Origin: Symsagittifera roscoffensis
Lineage: Eukaryota; Xenacoelomorpha; Acoela; Convolutidae
Direction of reading: 5' to 3'
Assembly (NCBI RefSeq): GCF_963678635.1
Contig: NC_087066.1
Coordinates: 9,328,723-9,392,722, forward strand
DNA length: 64,000 nt
The notes under the pieces were generated by a model. That model was not told the DNA's origin, did not search any database, and worked only from the letters and a program-made list of their open reading frames with translations. Within the stretch, counting starts at the first letter, position 1. The number at the start of each line of letters is the position of its first letter. A program made the translations under genes and the position numbers. Shown here piece after piece: positions 34,507-44,819 of this stretch.

Positions 34507-35012
34507 TTATGAGAACATGAGAAGTTTGATATGAGAATGAAATAAAAAAAACGAATTTACAAATTTTACACAAACATCATTGGAATCATGTTTAGCAAAT
34601 CTTATAAAAACATGACCATTTAATTTGAAACCTACTGGAAATCTGTTTGTAATCATAATCTGAGCAACATAAAAGCAATAAACTCCGCTTAACACTGAAC
34701 CAGGTGATTGTTTTGGATTTTGATCAGCAGTTGATTTACCTTGTGAATTGTACGTCGCATATTCTTATACACGAGGATATAATCATAAAAATTTTTACCT
34801 AGAATTCCTGAGAAGAATATCTGTCCTCCAAATTGAGCAAAAATCAACCAATTGGATCCAGGTTGACCCGATGGTGAATCATTCATAATCATGAACGTTT
34901 TATCATTTTTCATAACTGAAGAGCCTGGAAAATCGGCAAGCAAACTACCTCTAAAGCGATAATTTAAATCTTTACAACGGTTAATAGGTTCCTCTTTTTG
35001 AAGACTATCCAT
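34507..35012 (-). pseudogene. Adenovirus-type cysteine protease, right arm
   Basis: ATG at 35,012 opens a frame of 107 codons with 'FMIMNDSPSGQPGSNWLIFA' and 'YILVYKNMRRTIHKVNQLL'. After a frameshift near 34,692 it continues 'LSGVYCFYVAQIMI' with the Cys block. The His position is Asn, as in the left arm, and the usual Asp block ('FF.DSLG' in the family sense) reads 'FFSGILG'. Probably an inactive protease lineage or damage predating the palindrome. Starts 8 nt after the major capsid stop. Confidence 0.68.
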
Positions 35013-35019
35013 GTCTAGC

Positions 35020-36336
35020 TTAAGTCATAAGTGAATTTGTGGAATTTGTAGTAATTTTTCTATCTGAACGCACATAAATTGTTGATGCACGCTCTCCCAT
35101 AATAATAAATTCGACGTAATTACCGAGACCTGCGTCAAGTTTAGGTTCGACCAAAAAAGTGCAATTGGTCAATTCAGATTGAATAAAATTTTCTGAAGCC
35201 TCCTGAGTAGACGTGAGATCAAGAGCCATAAAACAATGATCGTCATAATTAGCAAGACTGATTGCATGATAAGTGTTCAAAAAAGAAAAAACAGCCTCAA
35301 GTGTATTGAATAAATTCTTTCATTGTCTGATGTTGAGTTCCGGCAATGGGTAGACCGATTTTGTCTACAATGTATTCATTCAAACCAAACTTCTGGTAAG
35401 GAAAAGTGTATCTCCCATTACTACCCAGCTTTGCTTGGTTTATCCTCATTGCTACTATCATTCTTCGAACAGGTTCTTTTGCAAAGACATCCTCTTGTCA
35501 CCAGCTTTGTATTCCTGCAGTTGCAAGAAACGTTTTTGGTACTACTTCCATTTAAGTATAAAATGCCGGATTCTTTAACAAAGTTTTCTTTATTGATGAG
35601 ATAAAATAGTCCGTCACAGTCATTTTTCTGACATAGAGATTAGCTTCGATAATTTGAACCTGGTAGTGTTTAGCTGCATCTTCAGATATGACAACAAAAT
35701 CGTTGGGAGAACCTCTTAGAGACAATTTAATTGTCACACCCCTAAATAGGTGCTTGTCACACGACAAGAATTCGCAAGCAGTTTTACCAATTAGCTTCAG
35801 TTCGTTTGAGGCCGCAACGAGACCTTTACGCTCCGTAACATCCTCAGCTCTCCTTCCATTACCGTCAATAGCTGATGGGTGTTCTTCATAATAATAACCT
35901 TGACAAGCCAACCATGTTTTCTTGGCATCATTACAGTATGAAAACTTGGTCTCAATGAAGCCTTTATGGGCAAATTTAGCGTTCGTAGTTGATATTTTTT
36001 CACTATTCAGAGCCAGTAAAAACTCAGAGATGAATGAAGTAAAAGATTGTCAACAAAATACGACGTACATCTGTTTGCCGCCTCTGTAACATGCGTTCGA
36101 AACACGGATTCATTGCTTCGAACAATTCGTGCAACTATTTACAAACGAGTACGTTGAAGATCGATGAAATTATTTCTGTCGCCGTGTACTTCAAACTCGA
36201 GCATAGGACCGTCAGGAGAGTAGGAAGGTCCAATTTTTTGGGTGAATGCGTTTTCAAAAGTTACAAGTAAAGGCGGTTTTTCAAATGACTCCAACGAGCT
36301 GTGAGTTGCTTCACTCATGATTCAATTAGAAATCAT
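35020..36336 (-). pseudogene. Polinton major capsid protein, right arm
   Basis: The start context at 36,336 mirrors the left arm but has a TGA after four codons; 'SEATHSSLESF' begins from the next ATG at 36,317. The central frame (35,911-35,552, 119 codons) reads 'MACQGYYYEEHPSAIDGNG' and 'CEFLSCDKHLFRGVTIKLSL'. The end frame (35,280-35,020) reads 'ALDLTSTQEASENFI', lining up with P2 'FDLTSLQDAAELLHYSEL'. It is better preserved than the left copy but still broken by frameshifts. Confidence 0.72.
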
Positions 36337-36729
36337 TTTAACCCTTGTAAAGAAATCGGGCGACTTCTCTGTGCAGTTCGTTTTCTGGGAATGACGGGTC
36401 TCGTTTCTCGTTTCACCGCCGTTGTTCTTTTTGGATGACTTTTTTAAGATCTTCTTTATCGTCCTACTTGCTTTTTGATTGTTTTTCTAACGGTGCTTTT
36501 GAATGCTTGCTTAGGACTTTTTCTTTTTGTTGCAACTTCTATCAGTTCTGGAGCTCCCTGAAGAAATAGTTCTTTTCAGATTTTTTTAGCTGCGGGTATC
36601 ACACATTTTCGAGCCAGTGGAAGGCCACTCTTCCTATTCCAAGGCTAATGAACCTACGCTACTGCCACGTTGTCTATAAGGCCCCGAGAATCGTTGTAGG
36701 CTTGCTTGGTTGTGGTATTATGAATCCAT
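36327..36729 (-). pseudogene. Polinton basic protein, right arm
   Basis: Mirror of 30,746-31,140. From ATG 36,729 the text runs through a Gly-rich start to 'LARKCVIPAAKKI', then 'GAPELIEVATKRKSPKQAF' and a Lys/Arg-rich end. Frameshifts and a stop are present. As in the left arm, the end abuts the major capsid start. Confidence 0.55.
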
Positions 36730-36734
36730 ATTGA

Positions 36735-37534
36735 ACAATTGCTAAATTTTGAAACTTCAAATACAGAACAACTTATCCCCCTCCAGCAAAAGGAGCAAGT
36801 CCTCCAAATTCTGTGCGCAAGTTCACAGAAATATTAGAAATATTATTAACCAAAAATGTTTGTAAAATCCAAATTACTAAACCTTTTACGATGATTCGGT
36901 TCAATTGTACATGCGTAACCGTTTTTCACTCGACGATTTGTAACAATGACTCGTAAAAGGGGTACTTTTGTGTCTCCGACTTTTTAATAATGAATTTTGT
37001 CCAGGTAAAAAGACATAAGCTGAGTACCAGCGCATACATCACTGGGATAATCAGCAATGACATCTTGGGTAGAGAATGAGCTATGTTTCGAGCTTCCTTG
37101 TTTGTAACCTATATGATAATCAGTTTTGAATCAAAATAGACTAGGAAAATGCGGGCTTGAAAAAATTATACTTTTCCAATAATACAGCAAAAATGAATGA
37201 TGTTTGGTTATTCGATCTATTAATTAACCCAATTTTTCTAATTCTGTCTGTCGACGAATCTCATCCAGTATTTGTTCAATTCTGGTATATTCTCCTTTTG
37301 TTTTTGTTTGCTGTTTCTCCAAGATAAAGTCTGGAGATCTTGTCTTTCTCACTTTTCATGCTTGCTGTAACCCGATCTTTTTGTAGTACTTAATTTTGTT
37401 GTCAGTTACGTTGTTTAACTGAGAAGGGAAGGTAATTTCTTCTTTATCTGCTACCCTCGATTCACTGCGCAAATTTATTTCTTAACTCAGGAGATTTTAA
37501 AGTTAGCCAGAGTGTTATCTTTAAAAACTTTCAT
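36735..37534 (-). pseudogene. Polinton minor capsid protein, right arm
   Basis: ATG at 37,534 begins 'MKVFKDNTLANFKNLLS', the mirror of 29,936. Further blocks: 'YPSDVCAGTQLMSFYLDK' near 37,000 and 'GDTKVPLLRVIVTN' near 36,940, which lines up with 'LDDTKTPLFRCIPF' of P2. Multiple stops. Compared with P2 the central part is shorter. Confidence 0.55.
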
Positions 37535-37699
37535 TGAGGCTGATGAAACCAGAAACCAGAGTAATTGTGAAGGAAGGGGGAACATTATGGGTGGAAAGAT
37601 TGCTGGAAGTGCCCTCAGTCATGATTGTCCTTCTGCAGAATGCGAATTAGTTCAGACTCGTAAAATTTCTCCCAAATGGTACTCTGTTACTATGAATCA

Positions 37700-37985
37700 A
37701 ATTGTATGATGGAGACTTTCGTGATGGTAGGTCAAAAACTTCAAAGACTTCATCGGTGAACGATTGTTTCTAAACCTTGCGAAAAGGTATGTCTACTTTG
37801 GTGAGACTAACATAATCACCAACATAAAGCTTTGGACGTCGAACTAACTTCAATTTATTTTTCATTTATTTTTTTATGTTTTTTGGTGCAAGTTTTAAGA
37901 CGCGATTTGTTCTCAAATTAATTGCATTGACAAAACCTTGCAATTTCTCAATGTATGACTGTGTCCATTTAAGTAGTAGATGTTG
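37700..37985 (-). pseudogene. int: Integrase C-terminal part, right arm
   Basis: Reverse strand contains 'KLVRRPKLYVGDYVSLTKVD' (about 37,800) and the text 'aaattgcaaggttttgtcaa' (about 37,940), both mirrored at 29,510-29,690. The similarity to the left arm ends near 37,985, where the dispersed repeat R2 begins. The catalytic part is absent. Confidence 0.6.
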
Positions 37986-38180
37986 GAGGTGATCATAGGG
38001 GGGGGGGTTTGGTGTGCGCGGCTGGTTCCTTGTATTTGGATACGTTATAGATTTCGTGTCAGCCTCGCTATGTATTAAGATTGGCTATAGAGTCTACAAT
38101 GTATTAAGATAGGAAATACAGATGATAAGGTTTCAGTGAGATGGTAACATAATGATAAAAAAAACAAAAATTTTTGCGCG
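37985..38180. repeat. Dispersed repeat R2, inverted copy
   Basis: After a run of ten G near 37,998, the words 'ctatgtattaagattgg', 'aatgtattaagataggaaat' and 'gataaggtttcagtgagatg' follow in the same order as the reverse complement of 24.6-25.0 kb. It lies exactly at the outer edge of the right palindrome arm, between P1 and P2. Confidence 0.55.
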
Positions 38181-38240
38181 CGTTATCTAATTGTTAATTG
38201 TCTCTGGTTACTTGTTGATTGTGTAATGAAATTCTTTCAA

Positions 38241-38507
38241 TTAGTTTTTTGGTGCATGGTAAGTCAATGCTAAGAGTTTTTGAGAAAAATTAAAGATTTC
38301 TTTTTTCAAATCTTTTCGAAAAAACATCAAAACGCGATAAGATTTGCAATAATTTGACCTATTAGCTAATTTATTAGATAATCTCATTTTTTGAAAAAGA
38401 ATGCTAGATTTACTGAAACTCCAAAAAAAAAGTTTTCTGAGAGAAAAAAAAATATTTTTCTGTGAAATTATATAAATGACTGTATCGTATAGTAATTTTA
38501 CTGCCAT
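38241..38507 (-). CDS. Hypothetical 88-residue basic ORF after the P2 protease
   Basis: An ATG-started frame of 88 codons on the same strand as the P2 genes, beginning about 70 bp beyond the protease remnant. Rich in Lys, Phe, Ser and Leu ('FFSLRKLFFWSFSKSS', 'SYRVLMFFRKDLKKEIF'). No family recognised and no similar frame in P1. It may be a terminal P2 gene or chance. Confidence 0.25.
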   Translation of the reverse strand: MAVKLLYDTVIYIISQKNIFFSLRKLFFWSFSKSSILFQKMRLSNKLANRSNYCKSYRVLMFFRKDLKKEIFNFSQKLLALTYHAPKN

Positions 38508-38574
38508 AATTTACACTTACAAGTAAAAAACTACACAATTACATAAAAGTACTTATAAAGTTCAAAACTTGCAC

Positions 38575-38900
38575 ATCATGAATTTTATTCAAGTTTCTCT
38601 GGTAGAATTTAAAAAGAAGAAATGCTGAATAAATTGCGTGAAATCCACACTAATTATCAGTTTTTTGTAGTTTTCTGGGAACCATTCGCCGATACAATTT
38701 TGTTAGAAAGGAATAAGCTGTTCTTTTTCCAAACAAAGAATCTGCAAAGTAGTAAGTTTGTCCAATCGGGTTATCATGATCCAGTGCTCCCCTCTCTCAT
38801 TGTTTGGAGCTTAGTTAACAACTGCAAAATAGTATTTTGTTAGTTGAGGTAGTTTATCAGAGGGGTAAGAGCCCATGTACTTGAAGCTGAGTTCAGGAAT
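38575..38900 (-). pseudogene. Adenovirus-type cysteine protease remnant, P2
   Basis: Reverse-strand frames read 'GSYPSDKLPQLTKYYFAVVN', a TAA, then 'APNNERGEHWIMI' (His of the catalytic set), then in the next frame 'YYFADSLFGKRTAYSFL' (Asp block), and after a TAG 'CGFHAIYSAFLLFKFY' (Cys block). The order and spacing of His, Asp and Cys blocks match adenain-like Polinton proteases. One frameshift and two stops make it non-functional. It follows the major capsid gene, as in P1. About 400 bp between them hold nothing recognisable. Confidence 0.7.
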
Positions 38901-39295
38901 TCTTTCAATAATTTACAGAGGTGAAAAAATATCCATCTTTGCAATTGATAGCCGATTTACATCTAAAACAAGAAAAAGATAGTTTGATATTGTAATTTAC
39001 GGTGAAAAAACCTAAAGTTATTGATTTACGCGACTTTAGGTATTGAATCAACAAAGTCCCATACAGAAAATTTGTGAACTGGACAAAGTTTATTGAACAC
39101 TGGTTTACAGTCTAGGTTGAAAAAAATTCTTGGGTTTTCGTTTAAACAGCATTCATTATCTGATTTTTCTGGAGATTTAGGTCTGAAGAAAAACAAAATA
39201 GTACAAACACTATCTTTAAATAGTACAGAGACAATAACAATGAAAAATCCCAGAAATTTTACAATATTTTTATGGAACCTGAAAACTTAAAAGAA

Positions 39296-40616
39296 CTAAA
39301 TTTTTTTACCGACTGTTCCGAGTTTTTCAATTTGAACAAATGATAGTCTTTCTCCCAAGACTATCACTTCCGTTACTTGCTCTAAGGGAAACTTTTAAAA
39401 TATTTCTAATCTCAAGCCTTCTCCACCAAGTTCTGAATAATGCAACAGTTCAGCTGCATCCTGTAGTGAAGTCAAGTCAAAAACCATAATATAGGGATTT
39501 TGAAAATCTTCCGTAGGAAGAACTGGGAAATCTATGTTAAACTGCATTACTTTCGTTGTTGTAACATAAGGACGACAAGGAGAAGTTGTATCTAACGAAA
39601 CAATTGCTTTTCCAACGCGAATAAATCTCAGCTCTCTCAAATGAAACTGTTGATATTTGGAAATTGTTTCATAAAAAGATCCTGCAAGAGCTGAATTTAT
39701 ATTTGCTGCAACAGCTTTTCTTCTTATTGGAGCGTTATTCAATATATTTTCTTGTATGAATTGGTTTTGACGAGATGGAATGAGAAATGTTCTTGCTATA
39801 GTTTCCAAGTTATTGTATTGAGCAGGTTCTCTTTCCAGATTACATTGCAAGTATTGATCATTAGGTTCAGCAGCTAAAGTTTTTCTAGTAAGCAGCGAAC
39901 AATCGACAACTTTCAAAGTGACATTTGAATTATCAGATAGCATGTTTAAATTAGGTCTAGCTCGAATAAATTTATTTCGAACTTTGTTATTTGGTAGCAA
40001 CAATTTTTCGCAAGTAAACAAATCAATGGCGAGCCTCCCATAGAGTGAAGAAGTTATCCTTGTTCCCAAGGAATTGGCTCTATCAGTGAATGGATGCATA
40101 TCAAATGCATCAGGATATTCTTCAAAACTGTATCCATGACTAGCAAGTATTCTTTTATTACTCACTGCTGACGAGTTGAATTCGTTCGATGTTTGTGCCT
40201 TATGAGGATATAATCCAATTACCATTGTAAACCATTGTATTGTTAAAAAAAACTTCTCAGTTGGAGAACAGAGAGAGTAGTAGATTGTTTACATAAGTCA
40301 AGTAAGTTCTTGGTTCCTAATCCGAACCTTCCTCCGATTTTGCTTTATGTTCTGCTTTTTCTTTTTTGAAAGCATCAAACAATCTTCCTTTGAATAGTTG
40401 AAGCTTCAAGCTGAGATGGGTATCACGCATATCCAAGTAGAGATTACGATCCATTTCAAATTCAAACTCAATACTGCTTCCATCCAGAGAAGTACTGGGG
40501 AACACTTCTTGCGTGTAAGATGACATAATTGTTTCCAAAACTAGGACTTTATCAAAAATCTCCAATGAAGAATCTGTAAAAGCCCCGTAACGAAATTGAC
40601 TTCGGTTTGCATTCAT
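39296..40616 (-). pseudogene. Polinton major capsid protein (double jelly-roll type), P2
   Basis: Major capsid proteins of Polintons form the hexon-like shell. ATG at 40,616 opens a 99-codon frame ('MSSYTQEVFPSTSLDG', 'DRNLYLDMRDTHLSLKLQLF') that meets a TAG. A second stop and one frameshift lie in the next 100 bp, then 275 open codons (40,225-39,395) follow, with 'SLYGRLAIDLFTCEKLLLP', 'QYLQCNLEREPAQYNNLE' and 'MVFDLTSLQDAAELLHY'. After one more stop the same frame continues about 30 codons to 39,296. This is the best preserved capsid gene in the window. It resembles proteins often annotated in invertebrates after C. elegans F54H12.2. Confidence 0.85.
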
Positions 40617-40617
40617 T

Positions 40618-40905
40618 TTATATTGTCAAAAAGTCTTTGCGAGAGCGACTGTTTTTTGATCTACTTTCTCGAGACATGGATCTGGTTCTACCAGTTCTAC
40701 GCTTAGATTTCTTTTTTTTACCTCCCAATTGTTTCCGAACTGTTTTTGTTCCCACATTTCCTGCAAATGTTTTGAGCTTTTTTCGTCCACTAACAACTTC
40801 CCCAAACTCTAGAGAAGCGATTTCAAACAAATCTGCCCCAATTCTTTTCGCACTTGAGACTATAAATTTTTTAATAAAGGGGATTGCAGTTCCCCCATGA
40901 GTTTG
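40618..40905 (-). pseudogene. Polinton basic protein, P2
   Basis: The frame from about 40,905 reads 'GGTAIPFIKKFIVSSAKRIG', then 'LEFGEVVSGRKKLKTFAG', then a run rich in Lys/Arg/Ser ('GGKKKKSKRRTGRTRSMS') to a stop at 40,618. No ATG opens the full frame; its upstream end overlaps the minor capsid end. Position (minor capsid, this gene, major capsid) and composition match the basic protein of P1. Probably DNA-binding in the particle, by inference. Confidence 0.55.
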
Positions 40906-41671
40906 TCCAAGAGCTCAAAAACCTCTTCCACGTTGCCTTGCATATCCTCAACAAAAACGGAAATCTGCTGAGATTTGAGCAACCATTTCGTATGAAGTTT
41001 AAAACAAAATAGATTTTTCGAAATCTTGCGAAACAAGAGAACCATTCGGGTAATTCCTACAGATACAAAGGGAATTTTTTCGCCTGTACTATCTCTTAGT
41101 TCTATATTGATACTATGGAAAGAATTTTTCAACAGCTTTTTAAACTGTGATTTTATGAAGGACTGATAGTTCATGTACTGTCCTTTAGAAGTTATATCTC
41201 CACTTTTTACTTTGGAGATGAATGGGATACAACGGAATAAGGGAGTTTTTGTATCATCTAAATCACAACCAATAATGTGACTCAAATCAGCACTCTGAAT
41301 TGTAAACACTGATTGATTCTCAGTTAAATAAACGGCAACCATTTGTGTAATTTTATCTACTGATACATAGATTCCGTTATATTGAAAAGCTTGAACACCT
41401 AGACGTTTTCGAGTTGTTCATGGCTACAACTATATCAACAAAACTTGGATACAATCCAAACTTGGTTCAATTAACATCGGTACAATCTTTTGCAATATTT
41501 TGTCTGTAATATTTTGGTACAAAGAAGGGTTTGATATTTTTGAAATAGCAACCTCCCATTCTCCTTTCAAACGTATTTGTTCGGGTAGAAAGTTTGTAAA
41601 AGAACTAAGCAATTATTCGGATAACAATTAAAAGAAGCGTTGTCAGCCAACTCAATAGTAAAAGAATCCAT
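40860..41671 (-). pseudogene. Polinton minor capsid (penton-like) protein, P2
   Basis: ATG at 41,671 opens 'MDSFTIELADNASF', a frameshift follows near 41,615, then 'SSFTNFLPEQIRLKGEWEVA' and 'NPSLYQNITDKI'. A shift near 41,430 leads to an open frame with 'VFTIQSADLSHIIGCDLDDT', 'NYQSFIKSQFKKLLKNSF' and 'INIELRDSTGEKIPFVSVG', ending at 40,860. The last motif (identity with a D-S/D-T-G-E-x-x-P-F core) is typical of Polinton minor capsid proteins. Total length about 270 codons, close to full size. Confidence 0.75.
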
Positions 41672-41699
41672 ATCAACTGATTGATAGAAATTTAGTTTA

Positions 41700-42660
41700 A
41701 AAATGATTTACCTTAAATATGAACATTTTCTCAATTTTTTTTCATAAATTTTTCCCAGAATTTCTTCTTTGTCGAGATCTCTCTTGATGTATCTCTGATG
41801 ATCTCTGAGACTTTTTATTAGATATTGGAGAAATTTCAAAAAATTCATCTGTAAATTGTGGATTGTATCCTTTTCGGAACGGAATATCAATTTGAATTTC
41901 TCACTATGTCTCCAACTTCAAATTTTTATTTCCCATACCTTATTAGAGGTTAAATGTACAGAATTGAGAGGAAATCAGTATTCTTGACATCTCTAGGTAA
42001 TTTCCCAAAAGATCTATTGATGCGACAATTTCTTGTAGACACAAATTGCGGCAACTTGTAAATGAATTTTTCGCCATGATCTTCTATGTAGCGGTAAATA
42101 ATGCAGCTTTTGTTTTACTCACTGTGGAGTAAACTTCAAAGTTTTTTTCCTTGAAAAATGTTTTAAAAGTTCCCCCATATTATGGTCCTTTATCAACCCA
42201 AAGCTTTTCAGGAGTGTTTTTTTTTCGATAAATCAGTTTTTTGAGGCTTGCAAAGTGTCTTTGGCATATTTAGTTTTCATTTTTTGAACTCTGACAAATC
42301 GCGAAAAAACTTCAACAGCAACAAATAAATATTTGACTCCCTTGTCTTGTCTCAATAGTTTGTCCCCTAAAGCCAAGTCTATACACCAAATTTCATTGAT
42401 ATATTTTGAATAGCTTGAAGCCTTTGGAAACGTCTGATTGTAGGACCAAATATAATATACGATGTCTTGGTTTGTAAAAGTTGTTCTCATTTTTTTTGAC
42501 AATCTGCTTGATTTACCCAAGTTTCGCAGAGAACCGTACGCAGCTCTACCCTTAAAATACAATCTGTTCAGACTTAACTTTTCAGATTTTGAAAGGGATC
42601 CAAGTTCCTCTGTCTTTCGCTTTGGCATTCTTGTTGATAACAAGTTTAGGCGGAGTTTGA
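41700..42660 (-). pseudogene. int: Polinton retrovirus-like integrase, P2
   Basis: Open frame 42,643-42,233 reads a lysine-rich N-terminal domain, 'DIVYYIWSYNQTFPKASS', then 'IWCIDLALGDKLLRQDKG' (first Asp) and 'LFVAVEVFSRFVRVQKM'. After a frameshift 'KLWVDKGP' (second Asp, about 42,195) and 'FEVYSTVSKTKAALF' follow; the third acidic residue is not recognisable because bases appear missing near 42,095. Then come 'YRYIEDHGEKFIYKLPQFVS', 'GKLPRDVKNTDFLSILY' and the tail 'FRKGYNPQFTDEFFEIS' near 41,860. D,D-35-E family; inactive. Confidence 0.82.
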
Positions 42661-42689
42661 GTTGCTTTCAAAATGTTAAAGTCAATATC

Positions 42690-43190
42690 GGGAAAGTCGG
42701 AATTTTTTTAGTTTTAGTGCACACACAAAGTCTACAATTGATTCTTTCGTGTCTCGATTACCTAATATGATACTTTCTGACTGACTTATTCTAACTCTAG
42801 GAGAATTCACAATTAAATCAATGAGGTGTTTATTGTTACGCGTTTTCAAATTTGCATTTACAGCACTGTAAATAGAATCAAAATTTTTTGGTACAATTTC
42901 CTCTTTTCTTGCTTTTGTTCCAACTTTGGTTAGTTTGGAAATGTACTTTGTAATTGATAAATTGAGTAAAGAGTTAGAACAAACCGATCCATACTATGTC
43001 AATCGTTCAATGACAAAAGGAGTGATAACAGATATGATTGTAAGCTTTTTGCCGAGCTTAAAACAGTTTTCCTTTTATGCAGTGGAGTTCTTCTTCGTGT
43101 GAGTTCTGATATTTCTCTTCGATATTTCACTACGTCTACTTTTCGGAGATCCTTTAACTTGCCTCGTAGCAAGTTTACTAGACATTCGCT
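42690..43190 (-). pseudogene. Conserved Polinton ORF region between ATPase and integrase, P2
   Basis: Two readable blocks. About 43,190-43,005: basic sequence with 'LHKRKTVLSSAKSLQSYLL'. About 42,985-42,705: a stop-free frame of about 90 codons with 'LSITKYISKLTKVGTKARKE', 'NLKTRNNKHLIDLIVNSP' and 'RVRISQSESIILGNRDTKES'. The second block lines up with the end of the P1 ORF at 28,124-28,550. Whether this was one gene or two is not clear. Function unknown. Confidence 0.4.
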
Positions 43191-43194
43191 GAGT

Positions 43195-43940
43195 AATTAA
43201 ATGAAACTTTTTCGACAATGGATGATGATTTTTTTTGAAGTTTTTGTGAAAGTGTTTGAAATATTGGTAGAATAGAGACGTATTGTATGCTCATCGTCCA
43301 AAAACATTGTTTCTGTTGCTTCTGGTAGATAAAATTTCGATGGAACTGAACCGCTGTTTGTGCAACATCATAGCGAATCATCTGTTTTTGGAGTTAAATC
43401 AATGGGTAAATGACCATAAGGAGTAGATTTTGCATCGTGATAACACTCTTTCAATTGTGATCCTAGATCTAGTTGTTGACTTAATGTTTTGATTTGTAAA
43501 ACATCTCTTGGTGACTTGAATAAGACTATATGCGTTTTTTGTAACTCAACATCTCTTCCCAATGTGATTTGATGAAACAAGTTATGCTTAATATATATGG
43601 TATGCAGTCCTCTGTGTCTTCCAGCAGTAGCAAGGTTTACAATTTGCTTAGAAATTGAAATTTCTTCACAAGATTCTTCGAATATTAACAAGTATTTTGT
43701 TCCGTTTTTGGGAAGGTTTTCAATCAGTTCAAAGTCAACTCCTTGGATAAACCTAAGGTTTTTTCTTTGCATTTGTCCATAAAGAGGTTGATAATGTTGA
43801 TAAAAAGAAAAAAACTTGTCAAACTTTGGTTGAAATGTACCAATTTTTAACCACTCAAAAATAAAATGCAATTTTCCAGTACCATTAGGTCCAACTAGCG
43901 AAATAAAAACTGGTTCTTTGGTAGAAATTATTTCATTCAT
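43195..43940 (-). pseudogene. Polinton A32-like DNA-packaging ATPase, P2
   Basis: ATG at 43,940 begins 'MNEIISTKEPVFISLVGPN', with Walker A 'GPNGTGK' at about residues 17-23, Walker B-like 'KYLLIFEES' at about 93-101, 'AGRHRGLHTIYIKHNLF' at about 114-130 and 'HIVLFKSPRDV' after it. This frame is open for 190 codons to a TGA at 43,368. The same frame then continues with 'VPSKFYLPEATETMFLDDEH', a C-terminal block also found in P1, to about 43,195. So the TGA is probably a damage stop. Starts before 43,940 in this frame only read through the upstream gene. The ATG overlaps the membrane gene stop (ATGA). Confidence 0.85.
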
Positions 43941-44188
43941 AGCTTCGGAGAAGGTAAAATATAACCGACTGTACTTGATAAAATTGCTACCCAAACTGTT
44001 GGTTCATCGCATGTAGTGAATAACATTATTCGCACGATTGCACATGCTAGTATTAAAACTATGACAAAAAATTGGCACATAAAAAATAAAAGAGATCTAT
44101 TACACGTACGTTCAAAAAACTTCCATGATTTTCGTTCACCAAAAACAAAATTTTCTGAATTTAATTGCTTGTCACATTCATTACCCAT
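43937..44188 (-). CDS. Small Polinton membrane protein upstream of ATPase, P2
   Basis: 83 codons from ATG 44,188, uninterrupted. An acidic/basic N-terminal part ('CDKQLNSENFVFGERKSW') is followed by a strongly hydrophobic segment at about residues 32-55 ('FVIVLILACAIVRIMLF'), then 'CDEPTVWVAILSSTVGYILP'. The end aligns with the P1 protein. It shares four bases (ATGA) with the ATPase start. One membrane span, N-terminus likely cytoplasmic by charge. Function unknown. Confidence 0.65.
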   Translation of the reverse strand: MGNECDKQLNSENFVFGERKSWKFFERTCNRSLLFFMCQFFVIVLILACAIVRIMLFTTCDEPTVWVAILSSTVGYILPSPKL

Positions 44189-44263
44189 CTAAACTTTGAA
44201 ATGAAAAATTGATAATGATTAACATTTAAATTTCAAAAACACGCTATTACAAAATTATTTAGT

Positions 44264-44560
44264 TTATTTACGATTTATTAAAAAAATTATCGAGTTCATT
44301 TTCCGTATGCAAATGCTTTTCTTTCTGCATGACGAGTATTGAAGAGTATTTGCATGACGAAATGGGTAGTTGCTTTCGTCAATAATGATCCAAGTTTTTT
44401 TGAATGTTTCTACATAAGACAAAACCAAGGGGATAAATTCAATCAGTTTATCATACTCTTCTTTTTCCAAATGAAATTTCTGATTCTTTGTCCAAGTATT
44501 TCGTTTTCTACGATACTCTATAAGATCTACTTTTTTTTATATCTGAACGATAATTTAGAA
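44264..44560 (-). pseudogene. PC4-like transcription cofactor / ssDNA-binding protein, P2
   Basis: Reverse strand reads 'VDLIEYRRKRNTWTKNQKF', then 'HLEKEEYDKLIEFIPLVLSY' (about 44,535-44,410). The arrangement I/L-x-Y-R, W-T-K, H/S-L-x-x-E-E-Y-x-x-L and I-P-x-V is the signature pattern of the PC4/Sub1 DNA-binding domain. PC4-type proteins bind single-stranded or melted DNA and act in transcription. The frame has no ATG and is open to 44,264. A tail rich in Ile follows. Upstream sequence to about 44,780 is degraded and gives only scattered matches. Family call made by eye. Confidence 0.45.
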
Positions 44561-44819
44561 AAAGTTCTGGTCTAAAATTATGCAAAGTCCACTCAAATTA
44601 AGAAATTTGTGATTCTGTATCCAAATCTTGCCTTTTTGTTAAATTTTGAGATTCCAAAAATGTTAGTGAAAATTTCTGGGACTTTTCTTGTAAGACGATA
44701 TGAAAAAGTCCAATTTATTTTCAAGCTTTAAAACAAGGTTTCTGGAAAAACCAAAGTTCCAACTCATACTGCTCAGCTCAAAGAAGTTTTAAAAAATGAT
44801 TCATCACTCAACAACAAAA

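Larger units (their letters stand above)
29475..37985. repeat. Giant palindrome 2: capsid half of P1 and its inverted copy
   Basis: Left arm about 29,475-33,770 and right arm about 33,856-37,985 carry the same genes in opposite order and orientation: integrase tail, minor capsid, basic protein, major capsid, protease, gene X. Near the centre 'cagttatcatcgttttc' (33,733) faces 'gaaaacgatgataactg' (33,878), placing the centre near 33,814. The arms have diverged by substitutions, small indels and a left-only insert (32,900-33,150), so the duplication is not recent. Confidence 0.92.
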
